A DNA stretch of 64,000 nt from Chitinophaga agri (GTDB lineage: Bacteria > Bacteroidota > Bacteroidia > Chitinophagales > Chitinophagaceae): assembly GCF_010093065.1 (NCBI RefSeq), contig NZ_CP048113.1, positions 868,001 to 932,000 on the forward strand, in the 5' to 3' direction. Positions 33,218 through 42,772 of the stretch are shown here, piece after piece (position 1 is the stretch's first letter; every line of letters begins with the position of its first letter). A program made the position numbers and the translations under genes. The notes under the pieces were generated by a model, which was not told where the DNA came from, did no database searches, and was given only the letters and a program-made list of their open reading frames with translations.

Positions 33218-35236
33218 ATGCGTAGCAGATCTATTGTATTCCCCTTGCACCTCGTAGTAGGGTGCCTGATTTCATGTGCAGCATTTTCCCAGTCTAAAAT
33301 CAAGTTCGGTAAGATCACCCCCGAAGATTTTAAGGCCACAACGTTCGAGAAAGATACTTCAGCGCATGCGGTTATCATCGCAGACATTGGATCATCTGCC
33401 TATGAAGCCGACAGGGACGACCTCCATATGATTTTTAAAAAGTACAAACGTATTAAGATCATTGACAAGAATGCCTATGATGAAGCCACTGTCAAAGTAG
33501 GGCTTTATCACGAAGGTGCAACCGAGGAGAGACTCGTGAACGTAAAGGCATCTGCCTATAACCTGGTCAACGGACAGGTTGTAGAAACAAAAATGGATAG
33601 TAAAAGTATCTTCACTGACAAGGTTGACAAAGATGTCAATGTCAAGAAGTTTACGATCCCTGATGTAAAAGAAGGTACTATTATCGAGTACCAGTACACT
33701 GTCAATTCTCCCTGGAAATACTCGCTGCGTGGCTGGGTGTTCCAGGATGAATACCCGGTCATGCTGAGTGAGTACACGGTGACCATTCCTGAGTTTTACG
33801 ATTTCGTATTCATGAAACAGGACGTCGGTGGTTTGCTGAAACACAAGGCAAATATCGAGCGGCAGAATTTTACCCTGCACATTGCGTCCAGTCCTACGGC
33901 AGCAGCAGAACGTTACAGCTTGTCGGCGAACACTACTGAAAATGTCTGGAGTGCCGAAAATATCCCGGCGCTGAAGGAGGAAAGTTATACGACTTCTCTG
34001 AGTAACCACATTACCAAAATTGAATTTCAGTTGTCAGCGATCAAGTTCCCGGACTCACCGGTAAGACCGTATATGTCTACCTGGGAGAAGTTCTCGGACG
34101 AGATGCTGAAAAGTGAAGACTTTGGCGCTGACCTGAGTAAGAACAACGTTTTCCTCGGGGATGTGGTGGACGGTTTGGTGGCTGGTCTGAAAGATGATAC
34201 AGCCAGGGCACGCCGTATCTATAACTATGTAAGAACTAACTTCACCTGTACCGACCATTCCGGTTTGTTTCTCAGTAAGTCGCTGAAGACGGTATTCAGC
34301 TCCCACAATGGTAACGAAACAGACCTGAACCTGCTCCTGATCGCTATGCTCCGCCGTGCTAAACTGCAGGCTGCCCCTTTGATACTCAGTACACGCGACC
34401 ATGGTGTGACACATGAACTGTATCCGCTCAGACAACGTTTCAACTATACCGTTGCTGCACTGACGGTTGACTCGCTGACGTATTTTATGGACGCTTCTCA
34501 TCCCTACCTCGGCTTCGGACGCCTGAGTAACTCCTGCTATAACGGTCACGCACGTCTGTTGCTGAACAACACAACGGCCGTGCCTGTCTATCTGAATCCG
34601 GACGATCTGCTGGAGCAGAAAACGACCTATGTAATGGTAATGGCTGGCGAGAATGGTACACTGAAAGGTAGCTACCAGCAGGCGCCGACTTATTTTGAGT
34701 CCTGCGCTATCCGGTCTGCGATCAAGGATAAAGGCAAGGATACCTATTTCAAAGGGCATGAAAAAGAGTTCGGTGAAGAAGCCACTATCAGCGGCGTAGA
34801 ACTGGAGGACCTGGCAGATAATGAAGTACCGCTCAAAGTAAAATACGACTTTGAAATGAAGCCGGACGAATCAGGTATGCTATATATTAATCCGCTGTTC
34901 AAAGAGGCAACGACAACAAACCCTTTCAAATCAGAGACCCGTTTCTACCCGGTGGAAATGCCATATGTGGTAGATGAAAGCTATACCCTGAATATGATGG
35001 TGCCGGATGGTTACACGGTAGAAGAACTGCCTAAATCAGCCGTTGTAAAACTCAATGAGTCAGATGGCGTATTCCAGTACCTCATCCAGCAGAGTGAGAA
35101 TAATATTCAGTTCCGCTCCAGGATCAAACTGAACAGGGCTGTATTTGCACCGGAAGAATATCCAGAACTGCGCAGATTCTTTGACATGATCGTAAAGAAA
35201 CAATCAGAACAAATTGTACTGAAAAAGAAAAGCTAA
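33218..35236 (+). CDS. Exported DUF3857 protein with degenerate transglutaminase core
   Basis: The 672 residues start with a signal peptide (SIVFPLHLVVGCLISCAAFSQ). Residues about 50-200 fit DUF3857 and about 270-400 the transglutaminase-like fold, with a C-terminal beta-rich domain. In the transglutaminase core the active-site Cys is missing: the stretch is SHNGNETDLNLLLIAMLRRA, where active members have GDCKD. The form resembles a known inactive branch (GSAAEINLLL as I recall), so this is probably a structural or binding protein. It is followed after three bases by a second DUF3857 gene with an intact core, so the two proteins are likely made together and may act as a pair. Their substrate is unknown. 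Confidence 0.88.
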   Translation: MRSRSIVFPLHLVVGCLISCAAFSQSKIKFGKITPEDFKATTFEKDTSAHAVIIADIGSSAYEADRDDLHMIFKKYKRIKIIDKNAYDEATVKVGLYHEGATEERLVNVKASAYNLVNGQVVETKMDSKSIFTDKVDKDVNVKKFTIPDVKEGTIIEYQYTVNSPWKYSLRGWVFQDEYPVMLSEYTVTIPEFYDFVFMKQDVGGLLKHKANIERQNFTLHIASSPTAAAERYSLSANTTENVWSAENIPALKEESYTTSLSNHITKIEFQLSAIKFPDSPVRPYMSTWEKFSDEMLKSEDFGADLSKNNVFLGDVVDGLVAGLKDDTARARRIYNYVRTNFTCTDHSGLFLSKSLKTVFSSHNGNETDLNLLLIAMLRRAKLQAAPLILSTRDHGVTHELYPLRQRFNYTVAALTVDSLTYFMDASHPYLGFGRLSNSCYNGHARLLLNNTTAVPVYLNPDDLLEQKTTYVMVMAGENGTLKGSYQQAPTYFESCAIRSAIKDKGKDTYFKGHEKEFGEEATISGVELEDLADNEVPLKVKYDFEMKPDESGMLYINPLFKEATTTNPFKSETRFYPVEMPYVVDESYTLNMMVPDGYTVEELPKSAVVKLNESDGVFQYLIQQSENNIQFRSRIKLNRAVFAPEEYPELRRFFDMIVKKQSEQIVLKKKS

Positions 35237-35239
35237 CCA

Positions 35240-37171
35240 ATGTTATCCTCTTTAATGAAACAATATAGATACGCAGTCTGTTACTGCGTATTTTTCCTCC
35301 TGTTTATGGCCCCCGCATTCGCAGGCGATCCGGTCTACCCGGCTATGCTGATACCGGATTCGCTGAAGAAGAATGCGCATGTGGTAAAACGTTTGGAGGA
35401 AGTCACTGTAAAGATCAATGATCCCGGGGATGTGCGTGTCACGACGCATTACGTGATCACCGTTCTGGACCCGAAGGGAGAAAGATACGCCCGTATGTAC
35501 GAGTACTACGACAAACTGCAGGACATCCGTTCTATCAGAGGGACGTTGTATGATGAACTGGGTATGCCGGTAAAGAAACTAAAGCAAAGCGACATAGAGG
35601 ATTTGAGCGGCACGGGTAGTAGCTCCCTGATGACGGACGATCGTGTAAAGCGGCATGCGTTTTATCACAATATCTACCCCCATACCGTAGAATATGAAAT
35701 AGAAGTGAAATATAATCACTCTTTTTACCTCCCGTCATGGTATCCACAGGAAGACGAATGTATTGCTGTAGAGCAGAGTAAGCTATTAGTGATCGCTCCA
35801 AAAGACTATATCATGCGGTACAAGGCGACGAACTGTAAGGGAGAGCCTGTAAAAGGCACAGAGGGTTCCAGCAGCACTTACACCTGGGAGGTTAAAAACC
35901 TGTGTGCAGAAGAGGAAGAACCGTATACGCCCCGCTGGACGCAGCGTATGCCGGCTGTTCTGTTGGCGCCTTCCTCGTTTGAGATGCAGAAGTATAAAGG
36001 AAATATGACCACCTGGGAGGAGTTTGGTCATTTCTACTACGACCTGAATGCAGGTCGTGACGTGTTACCGGAGCATGTAAAACAGACTGTACATCAGCTT
36101 ACGGATGGCAAAAGCAGGGAAGAGAAGATCGCGAAGTTGTATGGCTATCTGCAACAGAATACCCGCTATGTCAGCATCCAGCTTGGTATCGGCGGCTGGC
36201 AGACATTTGATGCCAACTATGTGGCGACGAAAGGATATGGCGATTGTAAGGCGTTGTCCAACTATATGTGTGCGCTGCTGAAGGAAGCCGGCATTAAAGC
36301 CAATTGTGCCCTTGTTCGTGCAGGCGCCCAGGAGAACGATATTGTACAGGCTGATTTTTCGTGTTCGCGTTTTAATCACGTCATCCTCTGTATACCTGAT
36401 AAAAAAGATACTACATGGCTGGAATGCACCAGCAATACGGCGCCGGTAGGATATCTCGGAGAGTTTACGGCCGACAGGTTAGTATTGCTGGTAGACGAAA
36501 ATGGCAGTAAGCTGATTCGCACGCCAGTATACCCGCTGGAAAGTAATCTCCAGACGCGTACGATCAATGCCGTGATAGACGCATCAGGCGACATGAAGCT
36601 GAGAGCTGCTACGCGGTACAGCGGTTTGCAGCAGGATCATCTGCACGCCAGGGTTAACGGCCTGACGAAAGACAAGATCCTGGAAGGCTTAAGAGAAGCG
36701 GGGTTCTTCTCCAGTTATGATGTGACGGGATATGACTGGAGGGAACAGAAATCAGTCCTGCCATTTATTGACGAACAAATGGACATTTCTGCACATGCAT
36801 ATGCCACTGTAACGGGCAAACGTATGTTCATTGAGCCTAACCTGCTGAATAAGTCGTCCGGAAGGCTCTCAGCCGATTCCACCCGTAAGTCAGCCATTTA
36901 CCTGAATTATTCCTATAGGGACGTAGATAGCGTTAAAATCACCATTCCTGAGGGCTATACGGCGGAGGCAGTACCGCAACCGGTATCACTGGACAGCCAG
37001 TTCGGCAAATATTCCAGTAAAGTGACCCTGGAAGGGAATATGATCGTTTATGTACGTGCGATCGATCATAAGGGCGGTCATTACCCGGCCAGCGCTTATG
37101 GCGACCTGGCGAAGTTCTATAATGCCATGTACAAAGCTGACCGGGGCAGGATTGTGCTGGTCAAAAAGTGA
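35240..37171 (+). CDS. Exported DUF3857/transglutaminase-like protein, intact active site
   Basis: The 643 residues begin with a signal peptide (YAVCYCVFFLLFMAPAFAG). DUF3857 covers about 45-210 (VVKRLEEVTVKIND, YEIEVKYNH) and the transglutaminase-like core about 270-400. The catalytic Cys is present in GYGDCKALSNYMCALLKEAG, His in CSRFNHVILCI and Asp/Glu in TTWLECTSN. The C-terminus is beta-rich. The gene starts three bases after the stop of the related degenerate copy, so the pair is one operon. Possible activities are peptide cleavage or crosslinking in the periplasm; nothing in the sequence settles the substrate. Confidence 0.9.
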   Translation: MLSSLMKQYRYAVCYCVFFLLFMAPAFAGDPVYPAMLIPDSLKKNAHVVKRLEEVTVKINDPGDVRVTTHYVITVLDPKGERYARMYEYYDKLQDIRSIRGTLYDELGMPVKKLKQSDIEDLSGTGSSSLMTDDRVKRHAFYHNIYPHTVEYEIEVKYNHSFYLPSWYPQEDECIAVEQSKLLVIAPKDYIMRYKATNCKGEPVKGTEGSSSTYTWEVKNLCAEEEEPYTPRWTQRMPAVLLAPSSFEMQKYKGNMTTWEEFGHFYYDLNAGRDVLPEHVKQTVHQLTDGKSREEKIAKLYGYLQQNTRYVSIQLGIGGWQTFDANYVATKGYGDCKALSNYMCALLKEAGIKANCALVRAGAQENDIVQADFSCSRFNHVILCIPDKKDTTWLECTSNTAPVGYLGEFTADRLVLLVDENGSKLIRTPVYPLESNLQTRTINAVIDASGDMKLRAATRYSGLQQDHLHARVNGLTKDKILEGLREAGFFSSYDVTGYDWREQKSVLPFIDEQMDISAHAYATVTGKRMFIEPNLLNKSSGRLSADSTRKSAIYLNYSYRDVDSVKITIPEGYTAEAVPQPVSLDSQFGKYSSKVTLEGNMIVYVRAIDHKGGHYPASAYGDLAKFYNAMYKADRGRIVLVKK

Positions 37172-37326
37172 AATAATTGCAGTCTGGTACCGGAAAATCT
37201 GTAAAAAGAGCAGTCCGGTACCAATCTTTCTGACAAAATGCCCCTATTGTTAACCTTGGATCGTGATTTGTTGTTCTTTATATGTCCGATTGGAAATACT
37301 ACACATAAGGAGAAAACAAACTGTAT

Positions 37327-39942
37327 ATGAATCTGAACAACTTCACTATCAAATCGCAGGAAATACTGCAACAAGCGCAGCAGCTCGCCTTTAACGGTCA
37401 GCAGCAGGCCATCGAAACAGGGCATTTGCTTAAGTCCCTGATAGATGACGAAGACAGTGCTATAGACTATTTACTTAAGAAGAATAATATAAATATCAAC
37501 TTCCTGGCTTCAAGACTGGAAGATCAGATAAAAAAGTACCCACGCATTTCCGGAGGGGAAGGGGGACAGGTATTAAGCCGTGACGCAAACAGCGCTATGC
37601 TGAGGGCCGGTGCCAGTATTAAGGAATTTAAAGATGAATTTGTCAGTGTTGAACACTTATTGCTCGGGATACTGGGTGGAAGCGACGAGACTGCCAAATT
37701 GCTGAAAGATGCGGGTTTGACAGAAAAAGGTCTTAAAACCGCTATCAAAGATCTCCGTAAGGGAAGTACAGTTAACTCTCAAACAGCCGATACCCAGTAT
37801 AATGCGCTGCAGAAATACGCGAAGAACCTGAACGAACTGGCACGTGCTGGTAAACTTGACCCGGTGATTGGTCGTGATGAGGAGATCCGCAGAACGTTAC
37901 ATATCCTTTCCCGCCGTTCCAAAAACAATCCGATCCTGGTCGGAGAACCAGGGGTAGGTAAGACGGCTATCGTGGAAGGGCTGGCGCATCGTATCATTAA
38001 CGGAGACGTGCCGGAAAACCTCCGTTCTAAGATCATCTACGCCCTGGATATGGGGGCACTGATGGCAGGTGCGAAATACAGAGGTGAATTTGAAGAACGA
38101 TTGAAATCAGTGATCAAAGAGGTGACAGATAGTAACGGGGAACTGGTGCTCTTCATAGATGAGATCCATACCCTGGTGGGCGCTGGTGCGATGGAAGGCG
38201 CTATGGATGCTGCCAACATTCTGAAACCTGCGCTGGCCCGCGGCGAACTGCGTGCTATCGGAGCCACCACACTGAATGAATATCAGAAATATTTCGAGAA
38301 AGATAAAGCCCTGGAACGCCGTTTCCAGAAAGTAATGGTAGATGAGCCAAGCGTAGAAGATGCGATCTCGATCCTGCGAGGATTGAAAGAGCGTTACGAA
38401 AGCCATCACCATGTACTGATCAAAGACGAAGCAATTATTGCAGCCGTAGAACTGTCGTCCCGCTATATTACAGACCGTTTCCTGCCGGACAAGGCAATCG
38501 ACCTGATAGACGAAAGTGCTGCTAAGCTCCGCCTGGAAATGAATTCTATGCCGGAAGAACTGGACGAACTGGAACGCCGTATCAGACAGCTGGAAATCGA
38601 AAGGGAAGCGATCAAACGTGAGAATGACGAAGACAAACTGCGTGAGCTGAACGCCGACATTGCGCGGCTGGGAGAACAGCGTAGCACGTTTAAGGCAAAA
38701 TGGCAGGCGGAGAAGGAGATAGTGGACAAGCTGCAAAGTGCGAAAGGTGATATAGAAAACCTGAGGCTGGAAGCGGAACAGGCAGAACGTAACGGGGAAT
38801 ACGGCCGTGTGGCTGAGATCCGTTACGGTAAAGTGAAAGAACAGGAAGAACTGGTAGCCAGGTATACAGCAGAGCTGAATGAAATGTCGGCAGACCATAA
38901 AAGGTTGCTGAAAGAGGAAGTAGATGCAGAAGATATTGCGGAAAACGTCGCCAAAGCCACTGGTATCCCAGTATCGAGAATGCTGCAGAGCGAGCGTGAT
39001 AAACTGCTGCATCTGGAAGAAGAGCTTCATAGACGTGTGGTAGGACAGGAAGAAGCGATCATCGCAGTTTCTGACGCCATCCGCAGAAGCCGGGCCGGCT
39101 TACAGGACCCTAAACGTCCAATAGGCTCATTTATCTTCCTTGGAACCACCGGTGTAGGTAAAACGGAGCTGGCGAAAGCCCTGGCTGAATACCTTTTCGA
39201 TGACGATTCTATGATGACGCGCATCGACATGAGTGAATATCAGGAAAAACACGCGGTTAGCCGTCTGATAGGTGCGCCTCCGGGATACGTAGGTTACGAT
39301 GAAGGCGGACAATTAACCGAAGCAGTGAGACGTAAGCCTTATTCCGTAGTATTGCTGGATGAGATAGAAAAGGCACACCCGGATACTTTTAACATTTTGC
39401 TGCAGGTATTAGATGATGGCCGCCTGACCGATAATAAAGGTCGTGTGGTGAACTTCAAAAATACCATTATTATTATGACCAGCAATCTGGGTAGTCAGAT
39501 CATCCAGGAGAATTTTGAACGGATTGATGATACTAACCGGGAGTATGTAGTGGACGCGACCAAGACGGAAGTGATAAATTTACTGAAGCAAACGATCCGT
39601 CCTGAGTTCCTGAACCGCGTAGATGAAGTAATTATGTTCCAGCCATTGCTTCGCAATGAAATTAAAGGAATAATTAACATTCAGTTACAACAGTTGAAAC
39701 AGCTGGTAGCGCAAAATGGCATGATATTGGAGTTCTCTGATTATGCGCTTGACTATCTCGCTGTTCAGGGGTATGATCCGCAATTCGGAGCAAGACCGCT
39801 GAAAAGATTGATTCAAAAAGAGATCACGAACCTGCTGAGTAAAAAGATCCTGGCAGGGGACATTGATAAATCCAAGCCGGTGTTGATTGATGTGTTTGAT
39901 GGCGTAGTAGTCGTTAGAAACAATCATGCAGTAGGCGCATAA
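37327..39942 (+). CDS. clpB: ClpB protein disaggregase
   Basis: ClpB is a hexameric AAA+ chaperone that threads proteins out of aggregates with DnaK/DnaJ. The 871 residues hold the N-domain (1-145), first AAA+ domain with Walker A GEPGVGKT (about 200-207) and Walker [13 protein letters not shown], the long coiled-coil M-domain (about 410-525, rich in Glu, Arg and Leu), and second AAA+ with Walker [10 protein letters not shown] (about 600-608) and [11 protein letters not shown]. The IGL/F-type loop of ClpA/ClpX that binds ClpP is absent, as expected for ClpB. A Shine-Dalgarno AAGGAG is 18 bp upstream of the start. A strong terminator follows. It is a single-gene unit; no clear heat-shock operator is seen in the 155 bp upstream. 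Confidence 0.97.
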   Translation: MNLNNFTIKSQEILQQAQQLAFNGQQQAIETGHLLKSLIDDEDSAIDYLLKKNNININFLASRLEDQIKKYPRISGGEGGQVLSRDANSAMLRAGASIKEFKDEFVSVEHLLLGILGGSDETAKLLKDAGLTEKGLKTAIKDLRKGSTVNSQTADTQYNALQKYAKNLNELARAGKLDPVIGRDEEIRRTLHILSRRSKNNPILVGEPGVGKTAIVEGLAHRIINGDVPENLRSKIIYALDMGALMAGAKYRGEFEERLKSVIKEVTDSNGELVLFIDEIHTLVGAGAMEGAMDAANILKPALARGELRAIGATTLNEYQKYFEKDKALERRFQKVMVDEPSVEDAISILRGLKERYESHHHVLIKDEAIIAAVELSSRYITDRFLPDKAIDLIDESAAKLRLEMNSMPEELDELERRIRQLEIEREAIKRENDEDKLRELNADIARLGEQRSTFKAKWQAEKEIVDKLQSAKGDIENLRLEAEQAERNGEYGRVAEIRYGKVKEQEELVARYTAELNEMSADHKRLLKEEVDAEDIAENVAKATGIPVSRMLQSERDKLLHLEEELHRRVVGQEEAIIAVSDAIRRSRAGLQDPKRPIGSFIFLGTTGVGKTELAKALAEYLFDDDSMMTRIDMSEYQEKHAVSRLIGAPPGYVGYDEGGQLTEAVRRKPYSVVLLDEIEKAHPDTFNILLQVLDDGRLTDNKGRVVNFKNTIIIMTSNLGSQIIQENFERIDDTNREYVVDATKTEVINLLKQTIRPEFLNRVDEVIMFQPLLRNEIKGIINIQLQQLKQLVAQNGMILEFSDYALDYLAVQGYDPQFGARPLKRLIQKEITNLLSKKILAGDIDKSKPVLIDVFDGVVVVRNNHAVGA

Positions 39943-39982
39943 GACATTTTCTATTCAAATACGACGATATACAGTTACGAAT

Positions 39983-40012
39983 ACCCGGATAATTCTTTAT
40001 CCGGGTTTTTTA
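39983..40012 (+). terminator. Terminator after clpB
   Basis: ACCCGGATAA and TTATCCGGGT form a perfect 10-bp stem with loop TTCT and a T run. Confidence 0.92.
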
Positions 40013-40059
40013 TTGGCGGGATTTATTCTGTAATGCCGTATCTACGACGGCTATTATTG

Positions 40060-40626
40060 TTAAGCCTTTTTATATTGCATGCAAACCACCCCATTGGCAA
40101 AAGTCTTTGTACTAACCAATGTAAGCGGCGTTATCCCATTCACATTTTTGAAAAGCGGCATGCCTTCACCCAGCAACACAGGGTTTACAAACAGCCAGAA
40201 TTCATCTACTAAATCGTATTGTAACAGTGAGTGGGTAGCGGACGGACTACCGAATATCAGGATCTCTGTACCTTCCTGTTGCTTGATAGCTTTGATACGA
40301 TGTTCCACATCTCCGCTAATGAAGGTTGTATTGGGTAATTCGTCGCCAGCTATACTCTCAGACAGCACAATTTTACCTGCCTGTTTATACCAGGCCGCAT
40401 GCTCAATATCATGTTGACTGGCATTAGGCTGGTCAGCGGCAGTAGGCCAGTAGCCTTCCATCATTTGCCAGGTCACGCGGCCGTACAATGCAGTGTCACT
40501 GTTGCTGACACGGTCGCCGACATATCCGAAGATCTCCTCATCCACTTTGATCCAGTCCATTTCACCATTAGGACCGGCTACATATCCATCTAAAGAAACA
40601 TGAAAAAACGAAACGAGTGTACGCAT
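40060..40626 (-). CDS. Dihydrofolate reductase-fold protein (RibD C-terminal-like)
   Basis: The start is the ATG at 40626 (MRTLVSFFHVSLDGYVAG); an upstream in-frame TTG is unlikely. The 188 residues match the RibD C-terminal/DHFR-like family of small NADPH-binding proteins: FHVSLDGYVAGPNGEMDW at the start, LYGRVTWQMMEGYWP, the GTEILIFGSPSATHSLLQYDLVDEFWLFVNPVLLGEG block and a C-terminal strand. Such proteins are common in soil bacteria and mostly uncharacterised. It converges on clpB and has no evident partner gene. Confidence 0.9.
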   Translation of the reverse strand: MRTLVSFFHVSLDGYVAGPNGEMDWIKVDEEIFGYVGDRVSNSDTALYGRVTWQMMEGYWPTAADQPNASQHDIEHAAWYKQAGKIVLSESIAGDELPNTTFISGDVEHRIKAIKQQEGTEILIFGSPSATHSLLQYDLVDEFWLFVNPVLLGEGMPLFKNVNGITPLTLVSTKTFANGVVCMQYKKA

Positions 40627-40852
40627 ACTGGAATTATTTTGGGGCAAACTTACGGTCCACAGCTCATTTCAATAATGGCTAAACGGGACAAACATGCGGG
40701 CGTGATCTGACACATGTAAGAATCTGTATATTTTACTATAACTTGTGCCAGCCTTGTACAGCTTGCAGGAAGCATCGCTTTGGCAGGGACTATTTCCCCG
40801 TTAAGCCGTGCAGTTATCGCGGTCGCTGGACAGGGTGTAAACTATAACATCC

Positions 40853-41467
40853 ATGTCAAAAACAGCCAGAGAGGAGCGTCTCTTAAGTTGGATACACGCA
40901 GGACGACTGTTAGTAAGTCAGCCACCCATTATCCGTTATTCCGTTTTCGTTCTCATTGTATTACTCTGTTTAACAACAGCAGACAGTTTTGCGCAGGTGA
41001 TTGATAGTCTTACTTCCCCTGCGCCGGCTTCCGTTTACAACAATGGGACAGTTGACGTGCAGGAAGATAATTTTAAGATATTCCTGATAATATTCGGTAG
41101 CTGCGTAGTTGCAGCGGCCTTTATGACTGCCATTGCAGTCGGGTGTCTTGTGGCTATCATACTGGCAGTAGTTATCGTACTGGCGATCTGTGGTATCACT
41201 TCGGCTTCTCTTGCTGCGGGATTCGTCAGGAGGTCATGGACATCTGGTTTAAAGACGTTCCTGTGCCTTTCCACCATCACCATCAGCACAGCAGGAGGCA
41301 TTCCTGTAGCGTGGATGATTTCCATCTTAACCCAGCGGCCGCTATCTATAGCTGCAACCGTTGTCATTGGGCTGACGGGAGGTATGATCGGCGGGGTGTT
41401 CTTGTATTGGCTGCTTGTAATACTGGGTCGTGAGGCAAGGTACTATTTTAACCGCTTGATGGCGTGA
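40853..41467 (+). CDS. Hypothetical membrane protein
   Basis: The 204 residues are not recognised as a known family. A basic N-terminus is followed by a hydrophobic segment ending FAQ (about 28-48), possibly a signal anchor. Three to four more hydrophobic segments follow: about 75-95 (IFLIIFGSCVVAAAFMTAI), 95-118 (GCLVAIILAVVIVLAI), 135-155 and 165-195 (ATVVIGLTGGMIGGVFLYWLL). The C-terminus is basic (REARYYFNRL). No catalytic motif is visible. It is followed by a good terminator. The start is not certain. Confidence 0.6.
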   Translation: MSKTAREERLLSWIHAGRLLVSQPPIIRYSVFVLIVLLCLTTADSFAQVIDSLTSPAPASVYNNGTVDVQEDNFKIFLIIFGSCVVAAAFMTAIAVGCLVAIILAVVIVLAICGITSASLAAGFVRRSWTSGLKTFLCLSTITISTAGGIPVAWMISILTQRPLSIAATVVIGLTGGMIGGVFLYWLLVILGREARYYFNRLMA

Positions 41468-41491
41468 TGGCAGCACATGAAAATATTGCGG

Positions 41492-41535
41492 AAAGCAGGT
41501 AACCGGCACTATGATGGTCCGGTTACCTGCTTTTA
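41492..41535 (+). terminator. Terminator after membrane protein gene
   Basis: AAAGCAGGTAACCGG and CCGGTTACCTGCTTT form a perfect 15-bp stem with a 12-nt loop, followed by TTT-A. It lies 25 bp after the gene. Confidence 0.85.
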
Positions 41536-41667
41536 TGGTGCCAGTGCTACCACCAGCTTGGCAGCAACTATTATGTAAGTCCGTAGCGAAAAGTGTTTTA
41601 CATTTAACGTATTGACGGGTATTAACAGCTGGCAGCAGCGGCCCGGCAAGCAGCATAACTGGAAATT

Positions 41668-42486
41668 ATGGAGCAGGATACAAAAGTTACATGGAGGAAT
41701 AAACTGCATAATATTATCTATGAATCAAACACGGTAGCGGGCAAGATCTTTGACGTTGCCTTGTTGGTCCTGATCATTTTAAGTATCGTCGTTGTCATGC
41801 TGGATAGTATTCAGAGCTATCATCAGCGATATGGTGAGCTGTTTCATATCCTGGAATGGTCTTTCACCTTTTTATTTACACTGGAGTATCTCCTTCGTTT
41901 GATAAGCATCAGGAAGCCCTTGTTGTATGTTACTTCATTCTTTGGGATCATTGATCTGCTGGCCATTCTGCCGTCTTACCTGAGTGTATTTGTGGTAGGG
42001 GCGCAGTCGCTACTGGTGCTCCGGGCGCTAAGGCTACTACGCATATTCCGGATCTTTAAGTTAACACATTTCCTGACTGAGATAGATTTCCTTCAGACCG
42101 CTGTTTCCAGCAGTCTGAAGAAGATCACTGTCTTTATGATGGTCGTGCTCTTTACAGTCATTATACTTGGATCAGTCATGTACCTCGTCGAAAATGGTGA
42201 AAACGGTTTTGCCAGTATTCCGGATAGTATCTATTGGGCGATCGTTACGATCACGACTGTGGGCTATGGAGATATTGCACCAGTGACACCGGTAGGTAAG
42301 TTCATTGCCTCCATCATGATGTTTATCGGGTATGGCATTATCGCTGTGCCGACAGGCATTGTGACCAATGAAATGGTGAACGCTACACGCAGCAGGAAGC
42401 ATGGTCATGAAACGTGCCCTGGTTGTGGAAAAGAAGGGCATGACAGAGATGCGGTGCATTGTAAATATTGTGGTACTTTGTTGTGA
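41668..42486 (+). CDS. Voltage-gated potassium channel with C-terminal zinc ribbon
   Basis: This is a six-segment channel subunit of 272 residues that would assemble as a tetramer. S1-S3 are at about 25-105. S4 carries regularly spaced arginines (LLVLRALRLLRIFRIFKL, 115-132). The pore helix and selectivity filter are intact: TITTVGYGDIAP, filter TVGYGD 197-202. The cytosolic C-terminus (about 240-272) holds CPGCG (Cys250, Cys253) and CKYC (Cys265, Cys268), a four-Cys zinc ribbon or rubredoxin-like knuckle that is unusual for bacterial channels. It may sense metal or redox state or help assembly. Confidence 0.92.
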   Translation: MEQDTKVTWRNKLHNIIYESNTVAGKIFDVALLVLIILSIVVVMLDSIQSYHQRYGELFHILEWSFTFLFTLEYLLRLISIRKPLLYVTSFFGIIDLLAILPSYLSVFVVGAQSLLVLRALRLLRIFRIFKLTHFLTEIDFLQTAVSSSLKKITVFMMVVLFTVIILGSVMYLVENGENGFASIPDSIYWAIVTITTVGYGDIAPVTPVGKFIASIMMFIGYGIIAVPTGIVTNEMVNATRSRKHGHETCPGCGKEGHDRDAVHCKYCGTLL

Positions 42487-42526
42487 GCTATACTATTTGT
42501 AGTGTAGCTTTAACCGCTATCAATAA

Positions 42527-42772
42527 AAAAGGGGAATCATATCAGACCTGATCGAAACCTTCCACGTCCTGGAAAAGCCAAGCAATGACCAGGGAATTAA
42601 CATCGAATTTTCTGAACCTATGGATATTGCGGACGTCGGAGATGTAGTGGCACAAGCTAACTTTACCTTTCAGATTGAGGGCGCAATGAAGGAACTTACC
42701 ACTTTTTGTATACTGACCAAAATAAGAACAGCCCCGGTGGTCATTACTTACCGGGGCTGTTTATGCAGTTAG
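42527..42772 (+). pseudogene. Possible gene remnant without a start codon
   Basis: A frame read from about 42536 gives a protein-like stretch (SDLIETFHVLEKPSNDQG, then INIEFSEPMDIADVGDVV and ANFTFQIEGAMKELTTF) with codon use like the neighbours. No ATG, GTG or TTG start lies near its left end, where an in-frame stop is at 42524; AAAGGGG at 42528-42534 precedes ATC-ATA. The right end runs into the terminator of the SDR gene. It may be a decayed gene or a gene with a non-standard start. I do not recognise a family. Confidence 0.35.
42720..42760 (-). terminator. Terminator after SDR gene
   Basis: ACAGCCCCGGT and ACCGGGGCTGT form a perfect 11-bp stem with an 11-nt loop. On the minus strand it lies 8 bp after the SDR stop and is followed by TCTTATTTT. 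Confidence 0.8.

Noticed and set aside
38107..39030. 307-codon minus-strand frame within clpB
   Set aside because: It lies fully antisense to a well-conserved gene and has low-quality composition (Phe/Gln-rich). Shadow frame.
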